Shown here piece by piece: positions 54,040-62,449 of a stretch of DNA of 64,000 nucleotides. How positions within the stretch are numbered: position 1 is the stretch's first letter; every line of letters begins with the position of its first letter. Position numbers and translations under genes: made by a program. The notes under the pieces are model-generated. The model searched no databases and was not told where the DNA came from. It worked only from the letters and a program-made list of their open reading frames with translations. Source of the stretch: Variovorax sp. J22G73 (GTDB lineage: Bacteria > Pseudomonadota > Gammaproteobacteria > Burkholderiales > Burkholderiaceae_C); assembly GCF_030317035.1 (NCBI RefSeq), contig NZ_JASZYK010000001.1, forward strand, positions 248,001-312,000, written 5' to 3'.

Positions 54040-54634
54040 AGACGCCTGCGGCGTCGCGCTATGACGCTCTCGATCGCTCGTGTCGAGCGCTCGATGTGGA
54101 CTGCCAGCGAACAATGGATAGGGGCGTTCGGACTAGGTGCCTATTTTTTATGCAAGCCAAGCCTATACACCATACGCACCCACAGGATGCTTGCAAACCC
54201 GCATGAATTCGAGAAAGTCGTGTGTTACTCAGATGTCGTCGGTATCACACCATCCTTGCACCCCGCATGGATGTTGGGTTGAACGGTGTTACTTACACAT
54301 TCGGGGTAGTTCGACCGTTGCAAGGAATGTCGGCTCTGATGAACGGTGCGGTGTCGCGTCTCATTGCGACAACGTCGAACGGCTGGCGATTTCGATCAAC
54401 GTGGATGTGGCCGAGCTTCTTTTAAATAAGCCGCGATATCGCGTGAGCGCTTAGCGTTCGAATTGCTTTTTCGCTGAGTTGACTGCTATTTTTAGTAGTA
54501 GCCATTGTCAATTTTTCGAAGTAGTCTGAATTCATGGCGGCTTGGCTGGTCGTCTGCTAGGGGTGTGTGTTCACGCCGAGCCACGCAGCCCACGACTTTA
54601 CCTGCTCAACGCATTAAGCTCGGCGGAGGAGACG
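54040..54634. other. Gene-free stretch right of the 11-bp repeat
   Basis: About 595 bp contain only short frames on the plus strand without ribosome sites. The stretch is AT-richer than the flanking chromosome. I see no RNA-like structure or gene; it may be degenerate element DNA. Confidence 0.4.
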
Positions 54635-54928
54635 ATGGTGAAAAGAGACAGTTCAATTAAATTGCCTGAGGACCATGACCCGCTAAGCCCTGCGATAGCT
54701 GAGCTTCCGGCTTACGTTCGAATGAATGCTGTGCTTCGAATCACCGGATTAAGTCGTGCAACGATTTATCGGCGCATTGCGTGCGGCCTCTTCCCCGCGC
54801 CCGTGCACCTAGGTGGGAGAGCATGCGGCTGGCGCACCACATCGCTTCGCGCATGGGTCGAGAACCCGGAGAAATATCGGTCGACCCAACTCAAAACGGG
54901 TGAATGCGCTGGCTCAAATGACGCGTAG
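54635..54928 (+). CDS. AlpA-family HTH regulator (excisionase-like)
   Basis: The product is 97 residues from the ATG at 54635, with GGAGGAGACG upstream. The MerR/AlpA-like HTH is RMNAVLRITGLSRATIYRRI followed by FPAPVHLGGRACGWRTTSLR and AWVE, the classic AlpA wing. AlpA proteins activate integrase expression or act as excisionases in P4-like satellites. It sits at the right end of the element, away from the integrase. A longer upstream frame was not used because the ribosome site fixes this start. Confidence 0.88.
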   Translation: MVKRDSSIKLPEDHDPLSPAIAELPAYVRMNAVLRITGLSRATIYRRIACGLFPAPVHLGGRACGWRTTSLRAWVENPEKYRSTQLKTGECAGSNDA

Positions 54929-55070
54929 TCCGAAAGTCGGCAGGGCGAGCTCCGGTACCGGAGTGTTCCTGCCCCCGATCGAGACGAATGCGCACAGCAG
55001 GGTTGCGGTTCAAGGCTCATAGTCGATGGTCAACGAAGTGTGCGACGCAGTTGAGCAACAGGTCGAAAGC

Positions 55071-55093
55071 TGTCGGTACTGCTGCCGGTACTT
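55071..55093 (+). repeat. Right-end arm-site candidate (23 bp)
   Basis: TGTCGGTACT...GGTACTT matches the left-end copy (49306-49328) at 21 of 23 positions, in the same orientation. It lies 54 bp inside attR. Confidence 0.6.
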
Positions 55094-55147
55094 TTCAGAG
55101 CCCCGCGCCGAGTCTCAAGCATCCGTGCGGGCTGTGGACCTTTTTAA

Positions 55148-55168
55148 GATTCCGACAAGCGGCACCAA
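55148..55168 (+). repeat. attR: second copy of the 21-bp repeat
   Basis: An exact repeat of the tRNA-Thr 3' end (49173-49193) without the rest of the tRNA. It defines the right boundary of the element. Confidence 0.9.
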
Positions 55169-55174
55169 GCAAAG

Positions 55175-55208
55175 AGCCCCCAGGTCAGCAATGGCCTGGG
55201 GGCTTTTT
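55175..55208. terminator. Intrinsic terminator, likely original tRNA-Thr terminator
   Basis: AGCCCCCAGG (55175-55184) and CCTGGGGGCT (55195-55204) form a perfect 10-bp stem, then TTTTT. It starts 7 bp after attR, where the tRNA gene's own terminator would have been before insertion. It also lies at the end of the minus-strand SWIM gene and may act bidirectionally. Confidence 0.9.
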
Positions 55209-57508
55209 CATGCCTGCGCGGGGTCCGGAGCGTGCGCTGAAGCCGCCTGCACCACCCCCTGCATCAGCAACCCCAGCATCGCCAATTGCGCCACCAGCGC
55301 GGGCCGTTGCGCCGAGCGCAGGTTCTCCAGCACGGCACCCAGCAGCGCGGCGCCCCGCGCCAGGCCGGCCTGCTTCAGCCGCAGCACCTGCGCCTCGGCC
55401 CGCGACAGCGCGCCGCCGCCCTGGTGCCGCAGCCCTTGGCGCAGCCACTGCGCGAGCAGCTCCAGCGTGTCACCGGCCAGCGCATTCAGCGCGGGCACTT
55501 CGTCGACGTCGCTCTCCAGCCCCAGCGGTTGCGGCGCCACCGCTTCCACCTGCAGCACGACCGCGCGCTGCGCCGTGAGCAGGCTCAGCGGCTGCATGAC
55601 CGCCACGCCGCCTTGCAGGTGCACCGTGCCCGCCACCGCGCGCAGCGGGCCGTGGTCGCCGGCCAGCGTGCGGGCCAGCGCATCGACCGCGCCCGGCGCC
55701 ACCGCGCGGTGCGGCAGCGCCAGCCGCAGCCGTTCTGAGGGCGGCGCCACCACGGACTCGCCGGCGTCGTCCGCATCCGCCGCACCCACTGCATCCCCCG
55801 GCGCCTGCCCCAACTCCGCATGCAGCACCTGCGCCGCCGCGTCCCAGTGGCACGACACCACCTCCATGCGGTCGAACGCCACCACATGCAGCTGCCCCGA
55901 CGTGCCCGCCGACGCGCCGCTCGCCGCCTGCCTGGGCCGAACGAAATCCGGCGCCGCTTCGCCCAGGTGGGCGACCAGCGCGGCCACGCTGTCCTGCCGC
56001 AGCGGTGCGACGAGGTCGTTCCACGAGGTGGGCGACAGCGGCAGCACGCCCGTCTGCCGCGCGCCGGCCGTGATGTCGACCAGCCCGTTGGCGCGCCGCG
56101 TCGCGGTCTTGGTGATGACCTGGCCGCTCGCGAGCTGGCGCAGCGGAAAGCCCGCCACGCGCCGGTTCATCAGCGCCTGCGCCGCGCCGCCGGCCGCGGC
56201 GTCGGCCGCGCGCGACCACTGGCGCTGCAGCACTGTCACGTTCTGCGTGTCGGGGTCCGCGAAGAGGATGCTCGCGCCTTCCGATCCACCCTCCGACCCA
56301 CCCGTCGCGCTGCCGTCCGCGGACAGGTCGGACCAGAGCTCCGCCCCCAGCGACACCAGCCGCAGGTGGTCGAGCGCCACTTCGCCCTTCACCCCCACGC
56401 CCAGGATCTGGCTCGCCAGCAGCGCGGGCCTCTGCGTTCGCGGCTGTTCCGCGTGCGCCGCGGCCTGCAGCCGCGCCCACAGCTCGGCCAGCACGCGCAC
56501 CAACCGCAGCGGCTCGAAGCGGCTGCTGCGCGCCTGTTGCGCCTGCAGCAGCTGCCAGAGCTCGTCGAGCGCGTCGTCGATCCAGTTCCAGCCCAGCGCG
56601 CGGGCCTGTTCGCGCACGGCCTCGAAGCGCGCCGCCAGCGCCATCAGCGGCTGGCTCGAACCGTCGAGCCAGAGCGACAGCAGCAGGGCGTCGATGTTCG
56701 CGCGCAGCGTGCGCGCCGCGTCGCCCTGCATCAGCGGCTGCCGCGCGCCGGCATCGTCCACCGCGCCTGCCTCCGGGCCTGAATGGGCGGCGGTGGGCGA
56801 GCGCACCTCGACCATCGCTTCCGCCGAGCCCGGCGCCAGCTCGCCGGCCTGGCGGAACGCCCACACCGCGATCACCACGTGCGCGCAGCCGCTGCCCTGC
56901 TTGCAGTCGCAGCGCGCGTGCACGAGCGAGCTGCGCGAGAAGAAGCGCACGCTGCACATCGGCAGCCGCGCCACCGGCGGCGCGCTGGCGCTGCGCCACG
57001 CCTGCACGCCGACCACCGGACGCGCCGCGGCGAGCTTGTTCGCCTGCTCGAGCACCGAGGGCGCGACGCTCGCGGCCAGCGCGTCGTCGTCGAACTGCGC
57101 GGGGCTCCAGGCGCCGTCGGCCTCACTCGGCTTCTCGCCCGACTTCTCGCCCGGCTTCCCGGACGCTTCTTGCGCGGAAGCGGAGGCAGGCGCCTCCGCC
57201 TTCGACGACGCAGCCAGTGCCTGGTACGCCAGCACCAGCATCACGCGGTGCCTGCACATGCCGCTCGCGGGACAGCTGCACTGCGCGTCGCGCAGCGTGC
57301 GCCCCGGCGGCAGGCTGGTGCGCACGCCGTCGTCGAAGTGTGCTACCACCACGCCATCTGCGTCACCCGAACCGTTCTCGAGCCTGGGCAGCAGGCCGGC
57401 CGCCACGTCCTTCTGCGCGCGCTTCACGAAGCCCGCGTTCGCAAGCGCCGTGAGCGCCTCGGGCGTCAGCTCCAGCAGGTCGGCGCGCCATGCGGTGCCG
57501 GTGCTCAT
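55208..57508 (-). CDS. SWIM zinc-finger protein (YehQ-like)
   Basis: The product is 766 residues from the ATG at 57508. A SWIM-type zinc motif lies near residues 76-90 (DAQCSCPASGMCRHRVMLVL, CxCx...CxH). A second related Cys/His set is VHARCDCKQGSGCAHVVIAV (near residues 205-225). The remainder is large, helical and unrecognised. SWIM domains bind DNA or proteins. It is the last gene of a five-gene operon and overlaps the VWA gene by 4 bp. In E. coli YehQ (SWIM) follows YehP (VWA) in the same way. No function established. Confidence 0.85.
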   Translation of the reverse strand: MSTGTAWRADLLELTPEALTALANAGFVKRAQKDVAAGLLPRLENGSGDADGVVVAHFDDGVRTSLPPGRTLRDAQCSCPASGMCRHRVMLVLAYQALAASSKAEAPASASAQEASGKPGEKSGEKPSEADGAWSPAQFDDDALAASVAPSVLEQANKLAAARPVVGVQAWRSASAPPVARLPMCSVRFFSRSSLVHARCDCKQGSGCAHVVIAVWAFRQAGELAPGSAEAMVEVRSPTAAHSGPEAGAVDDAGARQPLMQGDAARTLRANIDALLLSLWLDGSSQPLMALAARFEAVREQARALGWNWIDDALDELWQLLQAQQARSSRFEPLRLVRVLAELWARLQAAAHAEQPRTQRPALLASQILGVGVKGEVALDHLRLVSLGAELWSDLSADGSATGGSEGGSEGASILFADPDTQNVTVLQRQWSRAADAAAGGAAQALMNRRVAGFPLRQLASGQVITKTATRRANGLVDITAGARQTGVLPLSPTSWNDLVAPLRQDSVAALVAHLGEAAPDFVRPRQAASGASAGTSGQLHVVAFDRMEVVSCHWDAAAQVLHAELGQAPGDAVGAADADDAGESVVAPPSERLRLALPHRAVAPGAVDALARTLAGDHGPLRAVAGTVHLQGGVAVMQPLSLLTAQRAVVLQVEAVAPQPLGLESDVDEVPALNALAGDTLELLAQWLRQGLRHQGGGALSRAEAQVLRLKQAGLARGAALLGAVLENLRSAQRPALVAQLAMLGLLMQGVVQAASAHAPDPAQA

Positions 57509-58629
57509 GCCTGCACCTTCTCGGCCAGCCAGCCGGCGAGCTGCCCCGGCGTCATCGCGCCGATCTGCGCGCCTTCGCGCACCAGCCGCGCGGCCATCTC
57601 GCGGTCGTAGTTGGGTTCGGCGGTCGAATCGAGCGCGGCCAGGCCCAGCACCTTGGCGCCCGACTCCACCAGCGCCTTCACGCGCCGCACCAGCTCGTGC
57701 GGGCTGCCGCCTTCGTAGAAGTCGCTCACCAGCACCACGATGCTCCGGGCCGGATTGGCGATGAGCGACTGCGCATATCCCACCGCCTTGGCAATGTCGG
57801 TGCCACCGCCCAGCTGCACCTTCATCAGCAGCTCGACAGGGTCGGACACATCGTCCGTCAGGTCGACCACCGCGGTGTCGAAGGCCACCAGCCGCGTGCG
57901 CATGCCGGGCAGCTGCCACAGGCAGGCGGCCATCACCGCGCTGTGGATCACCGAGTCGACCATCGAGCCGCTCTGGTCGATCAGCAGCACGATGTCCCAC
58001 GGCTCGGCATGCCGCCGCGTGCGGCTGATGAACACCGGCCGCTCCACGTAGAGCTTGCGGCGCTCGGGGTCGTAGCGGTGCAGGTTGGCCGCCAGCGTCT
58101 GCTTGAAGTCGAAGTTGCGCGCCACCTTCATGCGCGAGCGCCGGCGCCGGTCGCGGCTGCCGCTGAAGGCCTGGCGCACCTCGGTCGAGAGCTTCTCCAT
58201 GATGCGGCGCACCACCTCGGCCACCAGCTTGCGCGCGGCCGTGAGCACCTCGGGGTTCATCAGGTGCTTGGTGTGCAGCACGGCGCGCAGCAGCGACTCC
58301 GAGGGCTCGATGCGCTCCAGCACCTCCAGGTTGGTCACCACCTCGTCGATGCCGTAGCGCTCGACCGCGTCCTGCTCCAGCCGCTCGATCACTTCCTTGG
58401 GAAAGAGCGTGTGGATGGTGTTGATCCAGTCGGGCGTGCTCAGCGCAGAAGGGCCGAGGCCCGCGCTGCGTTCGCCGCGGCTCGCGCGGTCGCTGTCGCG
58501 GCCGTAGAGCCAGTCGAGCGCGGCGTCGGCGGCCTTCGCCTCGGCGCTGAGGCTGCCGCAGGCCTTCTCGGCCGGATCGCCCAGCAGCAGGCGCCAGCGT
58601 TGCAGCGGATCGGGAATGTCGAGGCTCAT
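57505..58629 (-). CDS. VWA-domain protein (YehP-like)
   Basis: The product is 374 residues from the ATG at 58629. The N-terminal half is helical. The von Willebrand factor A domain follows with an intact MIDAS: DIVLLIDQSGSMVDSVIHSA (DxSxS), the later Thr in LGGGTDIAKAVGYAQ, and VVLVSDFYEGGSP with Asp. VWA proteins work with MoxR AAA ATPases in protein-complex assembly or chelation. It overlaps the genes on both sides by 4 bp, indicating coupled production. Closest recognised layout is E. coli YehP; its role is unknown. Confidence 0.92.
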   Translation of the reverse strand: MSLDIPDPLQRWRLLLGDPAEKACGSLSAEAKAADAALDWLYGRDSDRASRGERSAGLGPSALSTPDWINTIHTLFPKEVIERLEQDAVERYGIDEVVTNLEVLERIEPSESLLRAVLHTKHLMNPEVLTAARKLVAEVVRRIMEKLSTEVRQAFSGSRDRRRRSRMKVARNFDFKQTLAANLHRYDPERRKLYVERPVFISRTRRHAEPWDIVLLIDQSGSMVDSVIHSAVMAACLWQLPGMRTRLVAFDTAVVDLTDDVSDPVELLMKVQLGGGTDIAKAVGYAQSLIANPARSIVVLVSDFYEGGSPHELVRRVKALVESGAKVLGLAALDSTAEPNYDREMAARLVREGAQIGAMTPGQLAGWLAEKVQA

Positions 58630-61160
58630 GACGGGGCGGCTTCCTCTGTGTCTTGTCCCGGCAGCGTCACGCCCCAGGCCGCGAGGCGCGCGAGCACCTC
58701 GTCTTCCACGCGGCGCGCCTCGCCCAGCTGCTCGGGCGCGGCATCGCCGGCCAGGGGCGCGGTGAGCGTGCGGCGCGACAGGTGCGTGGCGCCGTGCAGC
58801 GCCAGCACCTGGTCGGCCAGCAGGCCGCGCTCCTGCGGCGGCAGCCAGGCGAAGGCGGCGCGCAGGCTGGGCATGGCGCGCACGAAGTCGGCGTTGTCCA
58901 GTGCCTGCACGGTGCGGTCCATGCCGGCGATGAAGGCGGGTTCGGCGGCCAGCGTTTCGCGCGCCAGCGCGAGCAGGCCGGTGAGCGCGTCGCCGAGCAC
59001 GGGGGCAGGCAACGAGTGCAGCAGCTGCATCGCTTCGTTCACGCCGTCGGCATGCGATGGCACCTGCGACTTCACTTGTGACTGCGCTTGAGATTGCACT
59101 TGCGCGCCGACCGTGCGGCCGGCCAGGCTCAGCGTCGCGCCCAACGCAGCGCCCCGGCTCACGGGCGCTGCGGCCATATCTGCGGCCTTGCGTTGCCACA
59201 CGGCGAGCGCGCGCGCGGGCTCGATGTCGAGCAGAGACCCAGTGTTCGCGGCGTTCGCAGCGTTCGCGCTGCTCGCGTCATGCGCACGGTCCTGCGCATC
59301 GGCCAACATGTCAGCGACGATCCGGCGCAGCGCAAGGTGGCCTTCCAGGTGCGGCTGCATGTCCGCCGGCGCCACCTCGGCCGGCGGCTCCAGCAGCCAC
59401 AGCGCGCGGTCGAAGCCCGCGGCGATCACCACGCGCAGCACCGGCGCGTCGGCCATGCCCAGCATCTGGCCGTGGCGCAGCAGCGTGTGCAGCACCGACA
59501 GGGCCGGGCCCAGCGCCTCGAACCGCGCTTCGTTGGCGATGGCGCCCTGCAGCTCGCGCAGCAGCGAATCGCTGAGTGCCGACAGCCCCGCCCACGCGGC
59601 CTGGTTGAGGCCCTCAGCCAGCGGGCCGATCCGGCCTTGTGCCTGTCGCAGGTCGTCTTCGAGCCGGGCCCGCGCCGCGTCGTGCAGGCTCGCGCCCCAG
59701 GCGCCGGCCTCGATCAGCGCGGCCTGCTGTTCCAGCGGTTCGCCCAGCGACCAGAGCTCGGTGCGCTCGCCCGACATCGCCAGCTTCGGCCCCTGGGTGC
59801 GGCGCACGCCGGGCAGCCGAAGAATCGACAGCCGGTGCAGCACGCGGCTCTTGGCGCGGTCGGCCTCGCCCAGCAGGTCGAGCTTGAGCTGCCCGCGCAG
59901 CACGATGCCGTGCGCCGCCAGCTCGGCCTGCACCGCGGCCACCAGCGGCGGCTGCGGCGTGCCGGGCGCGAGGCGGCCGACGGTGTCGCCGGCCAGCACG
60001 TCCATCGCCTGCACCAGCACGGGGTCGGTGCCGGGGCGCATGGCGCCGCGGTAGGTCCAGGGCAGGGGGGCGTCGAGCGCGTCTTTCACGAGCGCGCCGG
60101 CCAGCGCGTCGAGCCAGTCGGAGCGCAGCGGCTTCTCGTGCCCGCGCAGCCGCGCGAGGCCCTGGGCACGCAGGTGCATGGCCATCAGGTCGGCGGTGGA
60201 GGCGGGCAGCTTCTTCTCGCGCAGGCGCTGCATCACCTGCTGCAGCGCGCGGTGCGCGGCACCCTCGGGGCCCAGCTCCCACATCCACTGGTAGTAGGCC
60301 GGGGAAGGCATGCCCGAGGCATAGCCCGCGAAGGCGTCCAGGCGCTTGAAGGTGTAGGGCACGAGGTAGGAGCCGAAGCGCAGCGGGGCGCCCGCAGGCG
60401 CCGCGGCCGTCGTTCGGGCCGCCATCTCAGGTGTGCTTTCGGCGGACGGTTTGACCGACGGCTGCGGCGTGCCGGGCAGGTCCGCCGGCATCCCCCGCCA
60501 CAGCCGCGCGAGCGCGGGTGCGTGGTAGCCGCCGCACACCACCAGCGCCTGCGCGCGGCCGGCTTGCGCCGGCTGCGCCATGGCCCAGGCGATCCAGCGC
60601 GCCATCATGTCTTCGCGAGCTTGGTTGCCCTGCGAGCCGCGGTCTTCGCCGCGCAGGTGGTCGAAGTAGGTCGAGAGCCGCCGCGCCAGTTCGCCCGCGT
60701 CGCAGCCGTCTTCGAACAGGTGGTCCCACAGCGCGTCGCGGCCCTGCACCGAGAGCGTCTCGGTCAGCGCGCGCTCGTAGGCCTCGGCGCGCTCCTCGTG
60801 CGCGTGGTCGGCCACGTCGGCGTAGCGGTTCTCCATGTGCGAGAAGGCCTCGTGCCACGCGGGCAGGTCGATGAAGCGCACCGCCGCGCCCACCTCGCGC
60901 GCCACCATCAGCGCCTGCCATTCCGGGGAATGCTCCGCGAAGGGCGACCACGAGCCGTGGTGCCGCTCGTCGCCCGACAGGTAGCTGTAGATCGCCACCG
61001 GCAGCCGGTGCGGCAGGTACAGCTCGTCGAGCCGCTCGTTGAAATCGGCGGGGCCTTCGATCAGCACCAACGCCGGGCGCAGCGTGCGGATGCGCTCGGC
61101 CACCAGCCGCGCGCAGGCGGGGCTGTGGTGGCGCACGCCGACGATGTGGGGTTGCGTCAT
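58626..61160 (-). CDS. DUF5682 family protein (YehM-like)
   Basis: The product is 844 residues from the ATG at 61160. The N-terminal region has TQPHIVGVRHHSPACARLVA, ALVLIEGPADFNERLDELYL and SWSPFAEHSPEWQALMVARE, which fit the TraB/EreA-like fold noted for DUF5682. This might make it an enzyme, but no catalytic role has been shown. The C-terminal two thirds are helical with low-complexity stretches. It overlaps the VWA gene by 4 bp and follows the AAA gene after 8 bp. In E. coli YehM occupies the same position. Function unknown. Confidence 0.82.
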   Translation of the reverse strand: MTQPHIVGVRHHSPACARLVAERIRTLRPALVLIEGPADFNERLDELYLPHRLPVAIYSYLSGDERHHGSWSPFAEHSPEWQALMVAREVGAAVRFIDLPAWHEAFSHMENRYADVADHAHEERAEAYERALTETLSVQGRDALWDHLFEDGCDAGELARRLSTYFDHLRGEDRGSQGNQAREDMMARWIAWAMAQPAQAGRAQALVVCGGYHAPALARLWRGMPADLPGTPQPSVKPSAESTPEMAARTTAAAPAGAPLRFGSYLVPYTFKRLDAFAGYASGMPSPAYYQWMWELGPEGAAHRALQQVMQRLREKKLPASTADLMAMHLRAQGLARLRGHEKPLRSDWLDALAGALVKDALDAPLPWTYRGAMRPGTDPVLVQAMDVLAGDTVGRLAPGTPQPPLVAAVQAELAAHGIVLRGQLKLDLLGEADRAKSRVLHRLSILRLPGVRRTQGPKLAMSGERTELWSLGEPLEQQAALIEAGAWGASLHDAARARLEDDLRQAQGRIGPLAEGLNQAAWAGLSALSDSLLRELQGAIANEARFEALGPALSVLHTLLRHGQMLGMADAPVLRVVIAAGFDRALWLLEPPAEVAPADMQPHLEGHLALRRIVADMLADAQDRAHDASSANAANAANTGSLLDIEPARALAVWQRKAADMAAAPVSRGAALGATLSLAGRTVGAQVQSQAQSQVKSQVPSHADGVNEAMQLLHSLPAPVLGDALTGLLALARETLAAEPAFIAGMDRTVQALDNADFVRAMPSLRAAFAWLPPQERGLLADQVLALHGATHLSRRTLTAPLAGDAAPEQLGEARRVEDEVLARLAAWGVTLPGQDTEEAAPS

Positions 61161-61168
61161 CGGCAGAG

Positions 61169-62326
61169 TCAAGGCAGCCGGTGGCGCGCTTCGTAGTACG
61201 CGCGCCAGTGCGCGCCGTTGCGCTTGGCCGCCTTCTGCTCGAAGTAGCGGCGCAGCTTGGCGCGGTCGTCGGCGTTGTCCTTCACCACCGTGCCGGCGAT
61301 GCAGTCGACCAGGTCGGCCGGCGAGCCTTCGCGCTGCTCGAGGAACCACGCGCGCACGCCCACCGCGTGCGCCACGTTCACCGCCTCGGCGGTGGACATG
61401 ACGGCGGTGAGCTTGTCCATCGCGCCGTCGTTGCCACCGTTGCCGCTGCCATTGCCGCTGCCTTTCTCGGCCTTGCCCGGCGCGCCGCGCAGGTCGCGAA
61501 AGGTCGACACCAGCAGCTCCAGCACGGGCGCGGGCACGGTCTTCGGGATGCCGCTCTGCGCCAGCAGCCGCGCGGACGACTCCTGCACCAGCGCCAGCTC
61601 GCGGTCGAAATCGAGAATGGGGAACACCGTCTCGAAGTCGAAGCGCCGCTTCAGCGCCGCGCTCATCTCGTTCACGCCGCGGTCGCGCGTGTTGGCGGTG
61701 GCGATGATGTTGAAGCCCTCGCGCGCATAGAGCATGCCGTGCTCGCCCGCGAGCTCGGGCACCGACATCACGCGGTCCGACAGCATGCCCAGCAGGCAGT
61801 CCTGCACCTCCAGCGGCGCGCGCGTGATTTCCTCGAAGCGCACCACCTGGCCGCGCTGCATGCCCAGGTACAGCGGCGCGGGCACCATGGCGCGCGGGCT
61901 CGGGCCTTCGTTGATGAGCAGCGCATAGTTCCAGCCGTACTTGATCTGGTCTTCCGTGATCGACGCGCCGCCCTGGATGGTGAGCGTCGAGATGCCCGAG
62001 ATGGCCGTGGCCAGCAGCTCCGACAGCATCGACTTCGCCGTGCCCGGCTCGCCCACCAGCATCAGCCCGCGGCCGGTGGCCAGCGTGACGAGCATGCGCT
62101 CGATGCTGGCCACGGGCGCGACGATCTTCGGCGCGATGTCCAGCGCCGCGTCGCCGAGGATGAACGAGCGCGCGGCCTTCAGGCCCAGCGCCCAGCCGGG
62201 CGGGCGCGGGTCTTTGTCTTGCGCCTGCAGGCGCGCGAGCTGCGCGGCGTACTGGATTTCCGCCGGCGGGCGCTGCAGCTGTTGCGCCGCCGTGCCGGTG
62301 TCCTGGGTCTTGCGGGTGGTTGCCAT
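61169..62326 (-). CDS. MoxR-family AAA+ ATPase (YehL-like)
   Basis: The product is 385 residues from the ATG at 62326. Walker A is LMLVGEPGTAKSMLSELLAT, Walker B is in QVVRFEEITRAPLEVQDCLL (FEEI), sensor 1 is NIIATANTRDRGVNEMSAAL, and the arginine-finger/sensor 2 region is ALKRRFDFETVFPI. The Gly/Asn-rich insertion GSGNGSGNGGNDG near residue 300 is unusual. MoxR ATPases partner with VWA proteins, encoded two genes downstream, and act as chaperone-like machines. E. coli YehL is the recognised counterpart. Separated by 123 bp from the DUF4132 gene. Confidence 0.92.
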   Translation of the reverse strand: MATTRKTQDTGTAAQQLQRPPAEIQYAAQLARLQAQDKDPRPPGWALGLKAARSFILGDAALDIAPKIVAPVASIERMLVTLATGRGLMLVGEPGTAKSMLSELLATAISGISTLTIQGGASITEDQIKYGWNYALLINEGPSPRAMVPAPLYLGMQRGQVVRFEEITRAPLEVQDCLLGMLSDRVMSVPELAGEHGMLYAREGFNIIATANTRDRGVNEMSAALKRRFDFETVFPILDFDRELALVQESSARLLAQSGIPKTVPAPVLELLVSTFRDLRGAPGKAEKGSGNGSGNGGNDGAMDKLTAVMSTAEAVNVAHAVGVRAWFLEQREGSPADLVDCIAGTVVKDNADDRAKLRRYFEQKAAKRNGAHWRAYYEARHRLP

Positions 62327-62391
62327 CTTTGATTCGGTCAGGTCATTGTTCGGGAAACAACACGGCACCGGCTTTGCCGGGCCGCAGGCGT

Positions 62392-62449
62392 TGCCCCCGG
62401 CAGGGGGCTGGCGTAGCGACACGAAGTGCGCGAAGCCTGGGGGCGAGCC
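62392..62449. repeat. Short intergenic repeat of a Variovorax-like type
   Basis: GCCCCCGGCAGGGGGC forms a small hairpin, followed by GGCGTAGCGACACGAAGTGC and GCGAAGCCTGGGGGCGAGCC. I associate this sequence with a dispersed intergenic repeat in Variovorax-like genomes (established from memory, not searched). It lies in the short gap between the AAA and DUF4132 genes. Confidence 0.55.

Larger units (their letters stand above)
49173..55168. mobile_element. Integrative element in tRNA-Thr (about 6 kb)
   Basis: Two identical 21-bp repeats bound a segment of about 5,975 bp. It contains a P4-type tyrosine integrase next to the tRNA, an AlpA-like regulator at the far end, a porin, a LysR regulator, a small unknown gene and an 11-bp tandem repeat. 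The left and right ends also share a 23-bp near-identical sequence that could be an integrase arm site. No replication, packaging or conjugation genes are present, so it may be a satellite remnant or a small genomic island. Confidence 0.85.

Noticed and set aside
53896..54114. Minus-strand frame translating the 11-bp repeat into an ELRPTCVR-like peptide repeat
   Set aside because: The 11-bp period keeps several frames open by chance; there is no start context and the peptide repeat is a by-product.
54061..54454. Two short plus-strand frames right of the tandem repeat
   Set aside because: No ribosome site, no homology and atypical composition; chance frames are more likely.
55026..57764. Plus-strand open frame of 912 codons opposite the SWIM gene
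   Set aside because: Ser/Ala/Arg/Pro-rich translation typical of antisense frames in GC-rich DNA; the minus strand encodes an SWIM protein coupled to the operon.
59088..61196. Plus-strand open frame of 702 codons opposite the DUF5682 gene
   Set aside because: Same reasoning: composition is that of a shadow frame and the minus strand carries the real, operon-coupled gene.
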